Origin: Ramlibacter tataouinensis
Lineage (GTDB): Bacteria; Pseudomonadota; Gammaproteobacteria; Burkholderiales; Burkholderiaceae_C
Assembly: GCF_027941915.1 (NCBI RefSeq)
Contig: NZ_CP116009.1
Location: forward strand, 2,852,001-2,916,000
Direction of reading: 5' to 3'
Length of the DNA stretch: 64,000 bases
Position numbers and translations under genes: made by a program. Position 1 is the stretch's first letter. Each line of letters opens with the position of its first letter. Below, piece after piece: positions 46,878 through 55,654 of this stretch. The notes under the pieces are model-generated. The model was given only the letters and a program-made list of their open reading frames with translations. It was not told the origin of the DNA and ran no database searches.

Positions 46878-48301
46878 GCATGAACGTCGTCACGCTGCTG
46901 TACCTGGCGGCCTCGGTCTGCTTCATCCAGGCGCTCAAGGGCCTGTCGCACCCGACCACCTCGATCCGCGGCAATGTCTTCGGCATGGCCGGCATGGCGA
47001 TCGCCGTGCTGACCACCGCCGCGCTGATCGTCGAGCTCTCCGGCAGCGCCGGCCGCGGCCTGGTCTGGGTCCTGCTCGGGCTGGTGGCCGGCGGCGCGTA
47101 CGGCGCCTGGCGGGCCCGCACGGTCGAGATGACCAAGATGCCGGAGCTGGTCGCCTTCTTCCACAGCATGATCGGCCTGGCGGCGGTGTTCATCGCCGTC
47201 GCCGCGGTGCTGGAGCCCTCGGCGCTGCTGAACGGCCTGCCCAAGGGCGAGCCGATCCCGACCGGCAACCGGCTCGAGCTGTTCCTGGGCGCCGCCATCG
47301 GTGCCATCACCTTCAGCGGCTCGGTGATCGCCTTCGGCAAGCTGTCGGGGACCTACAAGTTCCGGCTGTTCCAGGGCGCGCCGGTGGTGTTCGCCGGCCA
47401 GCACCTGCTGAACCTGGTGCTGGCCCTCGTCACGATCGGCCTAGGGCTGGTGTTCACCTTCACCGGCAGCTGGACGGCGTTCTTCGCCATGCTGGCGCTG
47501 TCGTTCGTGCTGGGCGTGCTGATCATCATTCCGATTGGCGGCGCTGACATGCCGGTGGTGGTGTCGATGCTCAACTCGTATTCGGGCTGGGCGGCCGCGG
47601 GCATCGGCTTCTCGCTGAACAACAGCATGCTGATCATCGCCGGCTCGCTGGTGGGCAGCTCGGGCGCGATCCTGAGCTACATCATGTGCAAGGCGATGAA
47701 CCGCTCGTTCTTCAACGTGATCCTGGGCGGCTTCGGCGGCGAGGCCGGCCCGCCGGCGGCCGGCGCGGCGGTGCAGCGCACGGTCAAGAGCGGCAGCGCC
47801 GACGACGCCGCCTTCGTGCTGTCCAACGCCGAGACGGTGGTGATCGTGCCCGGCTACGGACTGGCGGTGGCGCGCGCGCAGCACGCGGTCAAGGAGCTGG
47901 CGGAGAAACTGATCGAGCACGGGGTCACCGTCAAGTACGCCATCCACCCGGTGGCCGGGCGCATGCCGGGCCACATGAACGTGCTGCTGGCCGAGGCCGA
48001 GGTGCCCTACGACCAGGTGTTCGAGATGGAGGACATCAACGGCGAGTTCGGCCAGGCCGACGTGGCCATCGTGCTGGGCGCCAACGACGTGGTGAACCCG
48101 GCCGCGCTGCAAAAGGGCAGTCCGATCTACGGCATGCCGATCCTGGAGGCCTACAAGGCCAAGACCGTGATCGTCAACAAGCGCTCGATGGCGGCGGGCT
48201 ACGCCGGCCTGGACAACGAGTTGTTCTACATGGACAAGACCATGATGGTGTTCGGCGACGCCAAGAAGGTCGTCGAGGAGATGGGAAAGGCCGTGGCGTA
48301 A
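46874..48301 (+). CDS. pntB: NAD(P) transhydrogenase, beta subunit
   Basis: This 475-residue subunit has about nine N-terminal transmembrane helices and a C-terminal cytoplasmic NADP-binding domain. Motifs include [60 protein letters not shown] and [12 protein letters not shown]. It completes the PntAA-PntAB-PntB enzyme. The PLP-enzyme gene follows after 5 bp. Confidence 0.96.
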   Translation: MSMNVVTLLYLAASVCFIQALKGLSHPTTSIRGNVFGMAGMAIAVLTTAALIVELSGSAGRGLVWVLLGLVAGGAYGAWRARTVEMTKMPELVAFFHSMIGLAAVFIAVAAVLEPSALLNGLPKGEPIPTGNRLELFLGAAIGAITFSGSVIAFGKLSGTYKFRLFQGAPVVFAGQHLLNLVLALVTIGLGLVFTFTGSWTAFFAMLALSFVLGVLIIIPIGGADMPVVVSMLNSYSGWAAAGIGFSLNNSMLIIAGSLVGSSGAILSYIMCKAMNRSFFNVILGGFGGEAGPPAAGAAVQRTVKSGSADDAAFVLSNAETVVIVPGYGLAVARAQHAVKELAEKLIEHGVTVKYAIHPVAGRMPGHMNVLLAEAEVPYDQVFEMEDINGEFGQADVAIVLGANDVVNPAALQKGSPIYGMPILEAYKAKTVIVNKRSMAAGYAGLDNELFYMDKTMMVFGDAKKVVEEMGKAVA

Positions 48302-48306
48302 GCGCA

Positions 48307-49464
48307 ATGGACAAGAAACGAAACCTCTCACCGGGCGGCTTCAACAGCCTGGTTCCCGGCGTGTGGCGCGCCTCCACCGTCGTCTTCGACGACATGGCCA
48401 GGTTCGCGCGCCGCAAGGAAAACCTGTACGACGGCTACACCTACGGGACGACCGGCACGCCCACCAGCCGCGAGCTCGAGGCGCGCATCGCGGCGCTGGA
48501 AGGCGGGAACCACTGCGTGGTGGTCCCGTCGGGGCAGGCCGCCCTGTGCCTCGTGCTGCTGGCCCTCGTCCGCGCGGGCGACCACGTGCTGGTTCCGGAG
48601 AGCGCCTATGGCCCGCTCAAGACATTCGTCCGCGAATGGATGCAGGGCTATGGCGTCGAGTTCAGCTTCTACCCGCCCAGCGCCGGCTCGGAAATTGCCT
48701 CGCGCATTACGCCGACGACGCGCGTCGTCATGATGGAGTCGCCGGGCTCCGTGACCATGGAAATCCAGGACGTTCCGGCAATCGCCGCAGCCGCGCGTGC
48801 CGCCGGAGCGATCTCGGTCGTGGACAACACCTGGGCGACGCCGCTGGGCTTCCAGCCGCTCGCGCATGGCGTCGACGTCTGCGTGGAAGCGGCCTCCAAG
48901 CAGTTCGGCGGCCATTCCGACGTGCTGCTCGGCGCCATCACCACCAACGACCGCGGGCTGTACGAGAAGCTGCGCCGCGCGCAGAGCGTAATCGGCCTGC
49001 CCGTCAGTCCGGACGACTGCTTCCTGGTGTTGCGCGGGCTGGAGACGCTGAAGGTCCGCGTGCACGCGCAGGGGCGCGCGGCGGAACAGATCGCCACCTG
49101 GGTTGCGCGGCAGCCCGAAGTGGCCGAGATGTTCTACCCGCCATTGCCGCAGGCACGTGGCCACGCGCTCTGGAAGCGCGATTTCAGCGCCTGCGGCTGC
49201 GTCATGTCGTTCGCGGTCGCGCCTGGCGTGGACGAGCAGGCGATGGGCGCCTTCTTCAATGCACTGCAGATCTTCTCGATCGGCGCGAGCTGGGGCAGTG
49301 TCCACAGCCTCGCCGGCTACTACCCGGCCGCGGAGCAGGCCGCGCGCGCGAACCCCGTTACGCGCTCGGCAGTAGTGCGCCTGTCGATTGGCCTGGAAGA
49401 CCCCGAGGCGCTGATCGCCGACCTCGACTCGGCGTTCCGCGTCTGCCGGGCCGCCCTGCGCTGA
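48307..49464 (+). CDS. Cystathionine beta-lyase-type PLP enzyme
   Basis: This is a 385-residue fold type I PLP enzyme of the Cys/Met metabolism family. Substrate- and cofactor-binding motifs are TYGTTGTPTSRELEARIAALEG, VPSGQAALCLVLLALV, VDNTWATPLGFQPLAHGVDV and the Schiff-base Lys in EAASKQFGGHSDVLLGAI. Family members perform beta- or gamma-elimination on sulfur amino acids or similar compounds. In a cluster with opine-, M14- and M24-like enzymes, a catabolic C-S or C-N lyase role is likely. The substrate is not evident. Confidence 0.85.
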   Translation: MDKKRNLSPGGFNSLVPGVWRASTVVFDDMARFARRKENLYDGYTYGTTGTPTSRELEARIAALEGGNHCVVVPSGQAALCLVLLALVRAGDHVLVPESAYGPLKTFVREWMQGYGVEFSFYPPSAGSEIASRITPTTRVVMMESPGSVTMEIQDVPAIAAAARAAGAISVVDNTWATPLGFQPLAHGVDVCVEAASKQFGGHSDVLLGAITTNDRGLYEKLRRAQSVIGLPVSPDDCFLVLRGLETLKVRVHAQGRAAEQIATWVARQPEVAEMFYPPLPQARGHALWKRDFSACGCVMSFAVAPGVDEQAMGAFFNALQIFSIGASWGSVHSLAGYYPAAEQAARANPVTRSAVVRLSIGLEDPEALIADLDSAFRVCRAALR

Positions 49465-49501
49465 ACCCGCGAACTTTCTCCCTCAAACAAGGAAACAGGC
49501 A

Positions 49502-50515
49502 ATGTCCAAGATCGGTGAATTCCTGAAGGCTTCCGGCGGCGCGAGACTCGAATGCGGCCGCATCCCCGTGGGCAGCATGGCCTCGGGCATGAGCGTGGAC
49601 CTTCCCTACGTGGCCGTGCGCGGCGCCGAGCCGGGCAAGACCCTGTGGATCAACGGGCAGGTCCACGGCGACGAGATCAACGGGATGATCGCCTCGCTGC
49701 GGTTCGCGCGGGCGCTCGACCCGACGAAGATGCGCGGCAACGTCGTGGTCACGCCCACCGCCAATCCGCACGCGCTGGACTTTCGCCGCAAGCGCAACCC
49801 GTACGACGAGCTGGACTTGGACCAGAGTTTCCCGGGCAGCGCGAAGGGCCTGATCTCCGAGCGGCTCTCGCATGCCTTGTTCGCGCAGATCCGGGGCGTG
49901 GCCGACATGTTGGTGAGCCTGCACACCATGAATCCTCTGTTTGATTCCAGGCTGTACGCCGTCTACAAGGTGCATCCGGACAGCGGCGTCTCCGAGCAGG
50001 ACCAGCTAAAGGCTTTGTCGGTGTTCAACCCCAACGTGGCGTGTCGGCAGAACGTGGCCGGCGCGGGCGAGCTGCCGGGCAACATCGCGGGCGGCATCGA
50101 CTACCAGGCGCTCGCGGCGGGTATTCCCGCCTTCATGGTCGAACTGGGCGGGGGCAGCCGGTACGAGGCACACAACGTCGAGGCCGCGGTGCTCGGCTTC
50201 CGGCGGCTGGCCGCGGCACTCGACATCCTGCCGGCGGTGGCGGGCGACTGGCCGCCACGCAGCTTGCGCCGCGTCACCAAGCGCCATTGGGTCACGTTTG
50301 AGAAAGGTGGACTGTTCACGCCCGAGGTTGAGGCGGGCTCGACGGTCGATGGCGGCACCGTGATCGGCCGCACCATGGATCTGTTCGGCGAGCCGATAGA
50401 GTCGTTTGTCGCGCAGGGTCCCAGTGTGGTTTTCGGGCTGCGGCGCGATCCGGTGGTCCATACCGGCGAGCGGGCTGCGTTCGTCGCGACGGAGTGGGAC
50501 AGCGTGCTGGTCTGA
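49502..50515 (+). CDS. M14-family aspartoacylase/succinylglutamate desuccinylase-like amidohydrolase
   Basis: This is a 337-residue zinc hydrolase. It has the metal motif QVHGDEINGM (His and Glu), then TPTANPHALDFRRKRNPYDELDLDQSFPG, a His in SLHTMNP, and the catalytic Glu in FMVELGGGSRYE. The C-terminal beta-barrel domain fits the deacylase subgroup that cleaves N-acyl amino acids. It has a good RBS (AAGGAAACAGG). It is the last gene before the convergent IclR gene, likely a hydrolytic step in the same pathway. Confidence 0.85.
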   Translation: MSKIGEFLKASGGARLECGRIPVGSMASGMSVDLPYVAVRGAEPGKTLWINGQVHGDEINGMIASLRFARALDPTKMRGNVVVTPTANPHALDFRRKRNPYDELDLDQSFPGSAKGLISERLSHALFAQIRGVADMLVSLHTMNPLFDSRLYAVYKVHPDSGVSEQDQLKALSVFNPNVACRQNVAGAGELPGNIAGGIDYQALAAGIPAFMVELGGGSRYEAHNVEAAVLGFRRLAAALDILPAVAGDWPPRSLRRVTKRHWVTFEKGGLFTPEVEAGSTVDGGTVIGRTMDLFGEPIESFVAQGPSVVFGLRRDPVVHTGERAAFVATEWDSVLV

Positions 50516-50597
50516 AGCCGGGCGCATGCCGCAGCCAGCCCCGAATCAGCTCGTGACGCACCCGCACGCCAGCCGGCCCTCCGCCGGGCTCGCTGGA

Positions 50598-51419
50598 TCA
50601 GGGCGCGCCGAGCGCGCGCGAGATCTTCTGTGCTGCTTCCACGATCGGCCTGGCGAGCTTGGGCGTGTCCGACAGCCGGTGCAGGTGGCGCGGCACCGAC
50701 CCGCTCAAGGCGGCGATCGCCGCGCCGGAGCGGTCGCGGATGGCCGCGCCGACGTTGAACACGCCGGGGACGAACTCGCCGTCGCCGGTCGCATAGCCCC
50801 TCCTGCGGCATTCGGCGACATCGCGCAGGAAGTCCGCGCCCCTGGTGATGGTGGTGGGCGTGAACTGCGCGTAGGGCTCAGGGCCGAGCAGTTCCAGGAT
50901 GGCGTCGTCCGGCTGATCCGCCAGGATTGCCTTGCCCTGCGCCAGCGTGTGCAGCGGCGCCCGGGTGCCGGGCGCGGAGGTCACGGCGACAGGCGCGGAA
51001 CTGGTGAACACCATCGTGTAGATGATGTGGCGGCCTCGCATGACGCCGATGAACGCGTTCATCTGGTGTTCCTGCGCCATCGGCTTGACGATAGCCGGAG
51101 CGACCGTCTCCAGGCTGTTGTACTTGAGGTAGGTGTTGCCCACCTCGAAGGCCCGATGGCCGATCCGGTAGCGCTGCGTCGCGGCGTCCTGCTCCAGGAA
51201 ACCGAACTCCGTGAGTGTCTTGACCAGCCGGTGCGTGATCGACGGACTCAGGTCCAGCTGCCGTGCCAGGTCGCGCACGCCGATGCCCTCGTTGTCGCGT
51301 CCTAAGTGGCCCAGGATCTGCAACCCGCGCGCGAGCGACTGATTGCCGCCCCCCTTAATCATGTCGCTGGCCCGCGGCTCGTCGGGCGCGACCGCTGCCT
51401 GTTTTCTGCTTGTCGCCAT
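50598..51419 (-). CDS. IclR-family transcriptional regulator
   Basis: This is a 273-residue regulator with an N-terminal winged helix (residues 28-85: SLARGLQILGHLGRDNEGIG, VRDLARQLDLSPSITHRLVK, TLTEFGFLEQDAATQRYRIG) and a C-terminal IclR effector domain (IYTMVFTSSAPVAVTSAPGT, LHTLAQGKAILADQ, GAAIRDRSGAAIAALSGSVP). It is transcribed divergently from the molybdenum hydroxylase operon, with operator site 3 between them. It is the best candidate for the protein that binds the three 25-bp operators in this region. Effector unknown. Confidence 0.92.
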   Translation of the reverse strand: MATSRKQAAVAPDEPRASDMIKGGGNQSLARGLQILGHLGRDNEGIGVRDLARQLDLSPSITHRLVKTLTEFGFLEQDAATQRYRIGHRAFEVGNTYLKYNSLETVAPAIVKPMAQEHQMNAFIGVMRGRHIIYTMVFTSSAPVAVTSAPGTRAPLHTLAQGKAILADQPDDAILELLGPEPYAQFTPTTITRGADFLRDVAECRRRGYATGDGEFVPGVFNVGAAIRDRSGAAIAALSGSVPRHLHRLSDTPKLARPIVEAAQKISRALGAP

Positions 51420-51465
51420 CGGTTCTGTTTCCTTCGTGATTGTGCCCGCCCCGACCCGTGCAACC

Positions 51466-51529
51466 TTGACACGCGGGACACGCCGTCTACAATCTTCATT
51501 TATTGGAACGTTGTTCCGATTATAGGATC
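51466..51529 (+). promoter_or_regulatory. Promoter and 25-bp operator of the molybdenum hydroxylase operon (site 3 of 3)
   Basis: TTGACA (51466-51471), 16 bp, TACAAT (51488-51493). The operator follows at 51505-51529: GGAAC, three bases, GT, T, CCGATTATAGG, ATC. It ends three bases before the start codon, so the leader contains the operator and the ribosome site. Confidence 0.82.
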
Positions 51530-51531
51530 GA

Positions 51532-53772
51532 ATGAAGCCCTTGCGTGAAGATTTGCTGGACAAGGCGCTTGGACAGGCCCAGTACGTGAGCGACGTCCGC
51601 GTGCCCGGCATGCTGCACGCCAAGCTGTTGCGCAGCACCGTGCCGCATGCGCGCATCAGGGGCATCGACGTGTCCCGCGCGCTCGAACTGCCGGGCATCC
51701 ACGCCGTGCTCACCGGCGAGGACCTGGCCGGCCTCAATGCGCATTGGGGCCTGTACTTGAAGGACCGGCCCGTGATCGCCATCGGCAAGGTGCGTTACGT
51801 CGGCGAGCCCATCGCCGCCGTCGCGGCCGACACCGAAGCCGCGGCCGAGGAAGCCTGCGAGCTCATCGAAGTCGATTACGAGCTGCTGCCGCACGTGACG
51901 ACAGCCAGCGAAGCGCTGGTCGACGGTGCGCCCCTGGTGCACGAGCGGATGGAGACGCTCAAGGATTTCTACTTCTCCGGCCAGACCAAGGCCGAGGAGG
52001 GCACCAACGTTTTCCAGCGCTACGCGTACAGCCACGGTGACGTGCAGCGAGCGTTCGAGTCCGCCGACCACGTGTTCGAGGACGAGTTCAGCTTTCCCAT
52101 GGTCTCGCACATGGCGATGGAGCCGCACTGTGGGGTCGCGTCGTGGGACGGCGAAGGTGTCACGCTCTGGAGCTGCGGCCAGTCGCCAGCGGCGATCCAG
52201 AAGGTCGTCTCGCGCGTGTTCGACCTGCCGCTCGCGCGGATCCGCGTGATCACGCCGTTCGTAGGCGGCGGCTTCGGCGGCAAGGCCTCCGTGAAGATCG
52301 ATCCGCTGGTGGCCGCCATCGCCCGCAAGGCCGGCAGGCCGGTGCGCCTGTGCTTCTCTTCCGCAGAATCGATGCTCACGTGCCGGCGGCTGGACGCCAC
52401 GGTGCGGCTGAAGACGGCGGTGCGCGCCGACGGAACGATCGTCGCCAAGCAGGCGCGCGTGCTGCTCAATGGCGGTGCGTACGCGGACACCGGCCCGGCC
52501 ATTGCGGTCAAGGCCGCCAACCGCAGCATCGGGCCCTACCGCGTCCCGAACCTCGAGCTCGAGTCGGTGGCCGCGTACACCAACACAGTGCCCGGTGCCG
52601 CCTTCCGCTCCATCGGCGGGCCACAGGCGGTGTGGGCCACCGAATCGCAGATGGACATGATCGCGATGCGGCTCGGGATCGACCCGGTCGAGCTCCGCCG
52701 CCGCAACATGATCGCTAAGGGCGAGCACGTGCGGCCGGACCTGCGGCCGATCGACGTGGACGTGCCCCGGATGCTCGACACGGCGCTGACGTCGCTTGGC
52801 GACCCGCAGGGCAAGGCGGTCGGCGTCGCCGTGGGCGCCTCCGACCCGGGTATCCTGCCCATCGGCGGCGCGCTGGTCCGGCTGAAGGTGGACGGCTCCG
52901 TGCTGGTGTCGTCCGCCAGCGTGGAGATCGGGCAGGGGGTGCGCGGCGTGCTGCGTAAGTTCGCGGCCGACGCCCTGAACCAGCCGCTCGAGTGCATTCA
53001 CGTGCTCACGCCGGACACGGCGACGGCGCCCTTCGACTGGGGCACCGGGGCCAGCCGCTCGACCGTGATCATGGGCTTGGCGATCGAGGAGGCCGCGCAG
53101 GACATCGTGCGGCAACTTGGCGAAATGGCGCAGCTGCACCTGGGCGTGAAGCAGGACGAATTGCGCATCGTGCCGGGAGGAGTCTCCGACGGCACGACGA
53201 GCTGGACCTTCGCGGAGCTGATCCACCTCGCCTACCGGGTCGACAGCGGGGAGCTGATCGGTGTGGGCCGCATCACGCCGCAGTCTAGAAGCGGCTCGCT
53301 GGCCCAGGCGCCGCTGTTCTGGGAAACCGCGGCCGGCGCCTGCACACTGATCGTCGACGAGGACACCGGCCAGGTCGCGGTTGACCGCTACGTCAGCTGC
53401 GCCGACGTGGGCCGGGTCATCAACCGAAGCGCCGCAGAGGGTCAAGACGAGGGCGCGGCCGTGCAGGCCCTGGGCCACACACTCTCCGAGGAGATCGTCT
53501 ACGAGGACGGCCAGCCGATCAACGCCAGCATGATCGACTACCACGTGCCCACCATCAACGATGTGCCCCGCCACTTTCACACCGTGCTGATCGAGAGCGG
53601 TGACGGGCCCGGCCCCGGCGGGGCGCGCGGCATGGGGGAGGGCGCCATCCTGCCGCTCGCGCCCGCGGTGGCGAACGCCCTCTATCGCGCGCACGGCGTC
53701 CGCATCCGGGAGCTGCCCATCACGCCGGAGAAGGTGTGGCGGGCCCTGCAAGAACAGAAGAAGGCTGATTGA
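51532..53772 (+). CDS. Molybdopterin hydroxylase large subunit (XDH/CoxL family)
   Basis: This is a 746-residue molybdenum-cofactor subunit. MoCo-binding segments include VGGGFGGKASVKIDPLVAAI, GAAFRSIGGPQAVWATESQM and EIGQGVRGVLRKFAA. The catalytic Glu region is GGARGMGEGAILPLAP. The loop contains AFRSIGG instead of the AYRCSFR of form I CO dehydrogenases, so it is not a canonical CO dehydrogenase. It hydroxylates an unknown (hetero)aromatic or aldehyde substrate. It is the first gene of a (+) operon with CoxG, FAD, 2Fe-2S and XdhC-like genes. Confidence 0.9.
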   Translation: MKPLREDLLDKALGQAQYVSDVRVPGMLHAKLLRSTVPHARIRGIDVSRALELPGIHAVLTGEDLAGLNAHWGLYLKDRPVIAIGKVRYVGEPIAAVAADTEAAAEEACELIEVDYELLPHVTTASEALVDGAPLVHERMETLKDFYFSGQTKAEEGTNVFQRYAYSHGDVQRAFESADHVFEDEFSFPMVSHMAMEPHCGVASWDGEGVTLWSCGQSPAAIQKVVSRVFDLPLARIRVITPFVGGGFGGKASVKIDPLVAAIARKAGRPVRLCFSSAESMLTCRRLDATVRLKTAVRADGTIVAKQARVLLNGGAYADTGPAIAVKAANRSIGPYRVPNLELESVAAYTNTVPGAAFRSIGGPQAVWATESQMDMIAMRLGIDPVELRRRNMIAKGEHVRPDLRPIDVDVPRMLDTALTSLGDPQGKAVGVAVGASDPGILPIGGALVRLKVDGSVLVSSASVEIGQGVRGVLRKFAADALNQPLECIHVLTPDTATAPFDWGTGASRSTVIMGLAIEEAAQDIVRQLGEMAQLHLGVKQDELRIVPGGVSDGTTSWTFAELIHLAYRVDSGELIGVGRITPQSRSGSLAQAPLFWETAAGACTLIVDEDTGQVAVDRYVSCADVGRVINRSAAEGQDEGAAVQALGHTLSEEIVYEDGQPINASMIDYHVPTINDVPRHFHTVLIESGDGPGPGGARGMGEGAILPLAPAVANALYRAHGVRIRELPITPEKVWRALQEQKKAD

Positions 53773-53773
53773 C

Positions 53774-54304
53774 ATGGAATTCAGAGTGGAAGCGGCGATC
53801 CCGCGGCCGGCCGCGGACGTGTGGGCCGTGCTGGTGGACATCCCGACCATCGCGAGCTGCATCCCCGGCTGCGAGGACGTGCAGGAGCGCACCCGCTTGG
53901 CCGACTACTCGGCTGTGCTCAAGCAAAAGCTGGGCCCCTTCAAGGTGGCGCTGCCCGCCAATATTGGCGTCCACGAGGTGAGCGAGCCCAGCTGGATCAA
54001 GGCGGTCGCCTCGGGCACGGAGAAGTTCACCGGCACCCGTATCGACGTCACGCTGAAGATGGACCTGCGGGACACGGAGCCGGGCCAGTCCCTCATGGTG
54101 GCCGAGTGCGACATGCAGGTGGCGGGCAAGCTGGCATCGCTCGGCTACTCCGTGATTAAGAAGAAGGCGGAGGAGAACTTCGCCGAATTCCGCTCGCGGC
54201 TGCTGAAGGTGCTGGAGGACGGCCCCGCCGTGCAGCCCGAGGGCGCGGGAGTGGTGGAAGGCTCGACAGCGACGCTGGCCGCCCCGGTCGCCGAACGGAA
54301 CTGA
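53774..54304 (+). CDS. CoxG-like SRPBCC protein
   Basis: This is a 176-residue protein of the CoxG/SRPBCC fold. It opens FRVEAAIPRPAADVWAVLVDIPTIASCIPGCE and continues with the hydrophobic cavity strands. CoxG proteins accompany molybdenum hydroxylases and may help membrane attachment or maturation. It starts one base after the large-subunit stop. No catalytic motif is evident. Confidence 0.85.
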   Translation: MEFRVEAAIPRPAADVWAVLVDIPTIASCIPGCEDVQERTRLADYSAVLKQKLGPFKVALPANIGVHEVSEPSWIKAVASGTEKFTGTRIDVTLKMDLRDTEPGQSLMVAECDMQVAGKLASLGYSVIKKKAEENFAEFRSRLLKVLEDGPAVQPEGAGVVEGSTATLAAPVAERN

Positions 54305-54311
54305 AGCTCGC

Positions 54312-55187
54312 ATGGCCATCCGACCTTTCCAGCTGCACCGGCCCGATTCGCTCGAGGAGGCGCTCGCGCTACTCGACGAGCATGGCGACGACGCCAGCCC
54401 GATCGCCGGCGGCACCGAACTCCTGGTGGCACTGAAGGCGCGGGTGCTGCACTACGAGCACTTGGTCGACCTCAAGCGCGTGCGGAGTCTGCGCGGCGTC
54501 AGCCTCGATGCCGCGGGTGGCATCGTCATCGGCGCGCTCAGCACGCACCACGAGCTGGCTAACGATCCCCTGATCCGCGAGCACCTGCCCGCGTACGCGA
54601 CCTTGAGCGACAACGTGGCCAACATCCGCGTTCGCGCGGCCGGCACAGTGGGGGGCAACCTGTGTTTCGCGGAGCCACATGCGGATCCCCCGGCGCTGCT
54701 GTGCGCCCTGGGCGCGAGCGTGTTGCTGGAAGGCCGCGGACGCAGTCGCCGCGTGAGAATGGAAGACTTCATCACCAGCGATTTCACGACGGAGCGGGAA
54801 GACGGCGAGCTCCTGACTCGGATCGAGGTGCCCCGGCCGGCGTCCGACCGCACCTTCGCCTATGCAAATGTCGGGCACCTAGAGCGGCCGGCCGTGGGTG
54901 TCGCCGTTGGTTGCCGTCCGCATGGCGGCGGATATTCGTACGACGTCTGGGTCGGCGCGATCGCTGGCCGGCCCGTGCGGCTCGCCGCGGTAGAGCAGGC
55001 CTTGGCCCACGCCCCGCGCGCTGATGCGGCCACGATAGCCCGCCGCACGGCGGAGCAGGCTGCGAGCGAGCTCGAGGCGCACGACGACATCCATGGCAGC
55101 GCTGACTACAAGCGTCATCTCGCGGCGGTGCTGGTCGGCCGCATGGTGGACCAGGCCACCCGGGGCCAGGCGAAAGGAAACAAATGA
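54312..55187 (+). CDS. Molybdopterin hydroxylase FAD-binding subunit (CoxM family)
   Basis: This 291-residue FAD-binding subunit has the family motif SPIAGGTELLVALKARVLHYEHLVDLKRV and the second FAD region TLSDNVANIRVRAAGTVGGNL. The C-terminal CO_deh_flav_C domain follows. It transfers electrons from the 2Fe-2S clusters to an acceptor. It overlaps the small-subunit gene by four bases. Confidence 0.92.
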   Translation: MAIRPFQLHRPDSLEEALALLDEHGDDASPIAGGTELLVALKARVLHYEHLVDLKRVRSLRGVSLDAAGGIVIGALSTHHELANDPLIREHLPAYATLSDNVANIRVRAAGTVGGNLCFAEPHADPPALLCALGASVLLEGRGRSRRVRMEDFITSDFTTEREDGELLTRIEVPRPASDRTFAYANVGHLERPAVGVAVGCRPHGGGYSYDVWVGAIAGRPVRLAAVEQALAHAPRADAATIARRTAEQAASELEAHDDIHGSADYKRHLAAVLVGRMVDQATRGQAKGNK

Positions 55188-55654
55188 CGAGGAACCCGGA
55201 GAAGCTCCCGATCGGATTCGCGCTGAACGGTGATCATATTGACGTGGAGGTCGCGCCGCACGAGCTGCTGATCGACGTGTTGCGCGACAGGCTCGGACTG
55301 ACAGGCACCAAGAAGTCGTGCGACGTGGAAATCTGCGGCGCCTGCACGGTCCTGGTTGAAGGCTTGCCCGCGAGCAGTTGCACCACGCTGGCGGCCGACG
55401 TGGACGGCAAGGCTGTCACGACGATCGAAGGCGTCTCGTGCGGCGGCAAACCCGGCCCGGTACAGCAGGCCTTTATCGACTGCGGCGCGATCCAGTGCGG
55501 CTTCTGCACGCCGGGCATGGTGATGGTGACGACTGCACTGATCCGGCTCCATCCCAAGCCGAAGGATGAACAGATCAAGCACTTCCTGCGCGGAAACATC
55601 TGCCGTTGCACGGGCTACGTCAAGATCATCGAAGGAGTAAAGAGCCTTGCCTGA
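55184..55654 (+). CDS. Molybdopterin hydroxylase 2Fe-2S subunit (CoxS family)
   Basis: This 156-residue subunit carries two 2Fe-2S clusters. The plant-type N-terminal cluster is KSCDVEICGACTVL with a fourth Cys in SSCTTLA. The C-terminal cluster is IQCGFCTPGMVM plus FLRGNICRCTGYVKI. It links the molybdenum site to FAD. The stop overlaps the TTG of the next LLM gene. Confidence 0.95.
   Translation: MTRNPEKLPIGFALNGDHIDVEVAPHELLIDVLRDRLGLTGTKKSCDVEICGACTVLVEGLPASSCTTLAADVDGKAVTTIEGVSCGGKPGPVQQAFIDCGAIQCGFCTPGMVMVTTALIRLHPKPKDEQIKHFLRGNICRCTGYVKIIEGVKSLA

Noticed and set aside
51532..55654. Form I carbon monoxide dehydrogenase (CoxLMS)
   Set aside because: The large subunit lacks the AYRCSFR active-site loop and has AFRSIGG instead, so it belongs to the wider XDH family.
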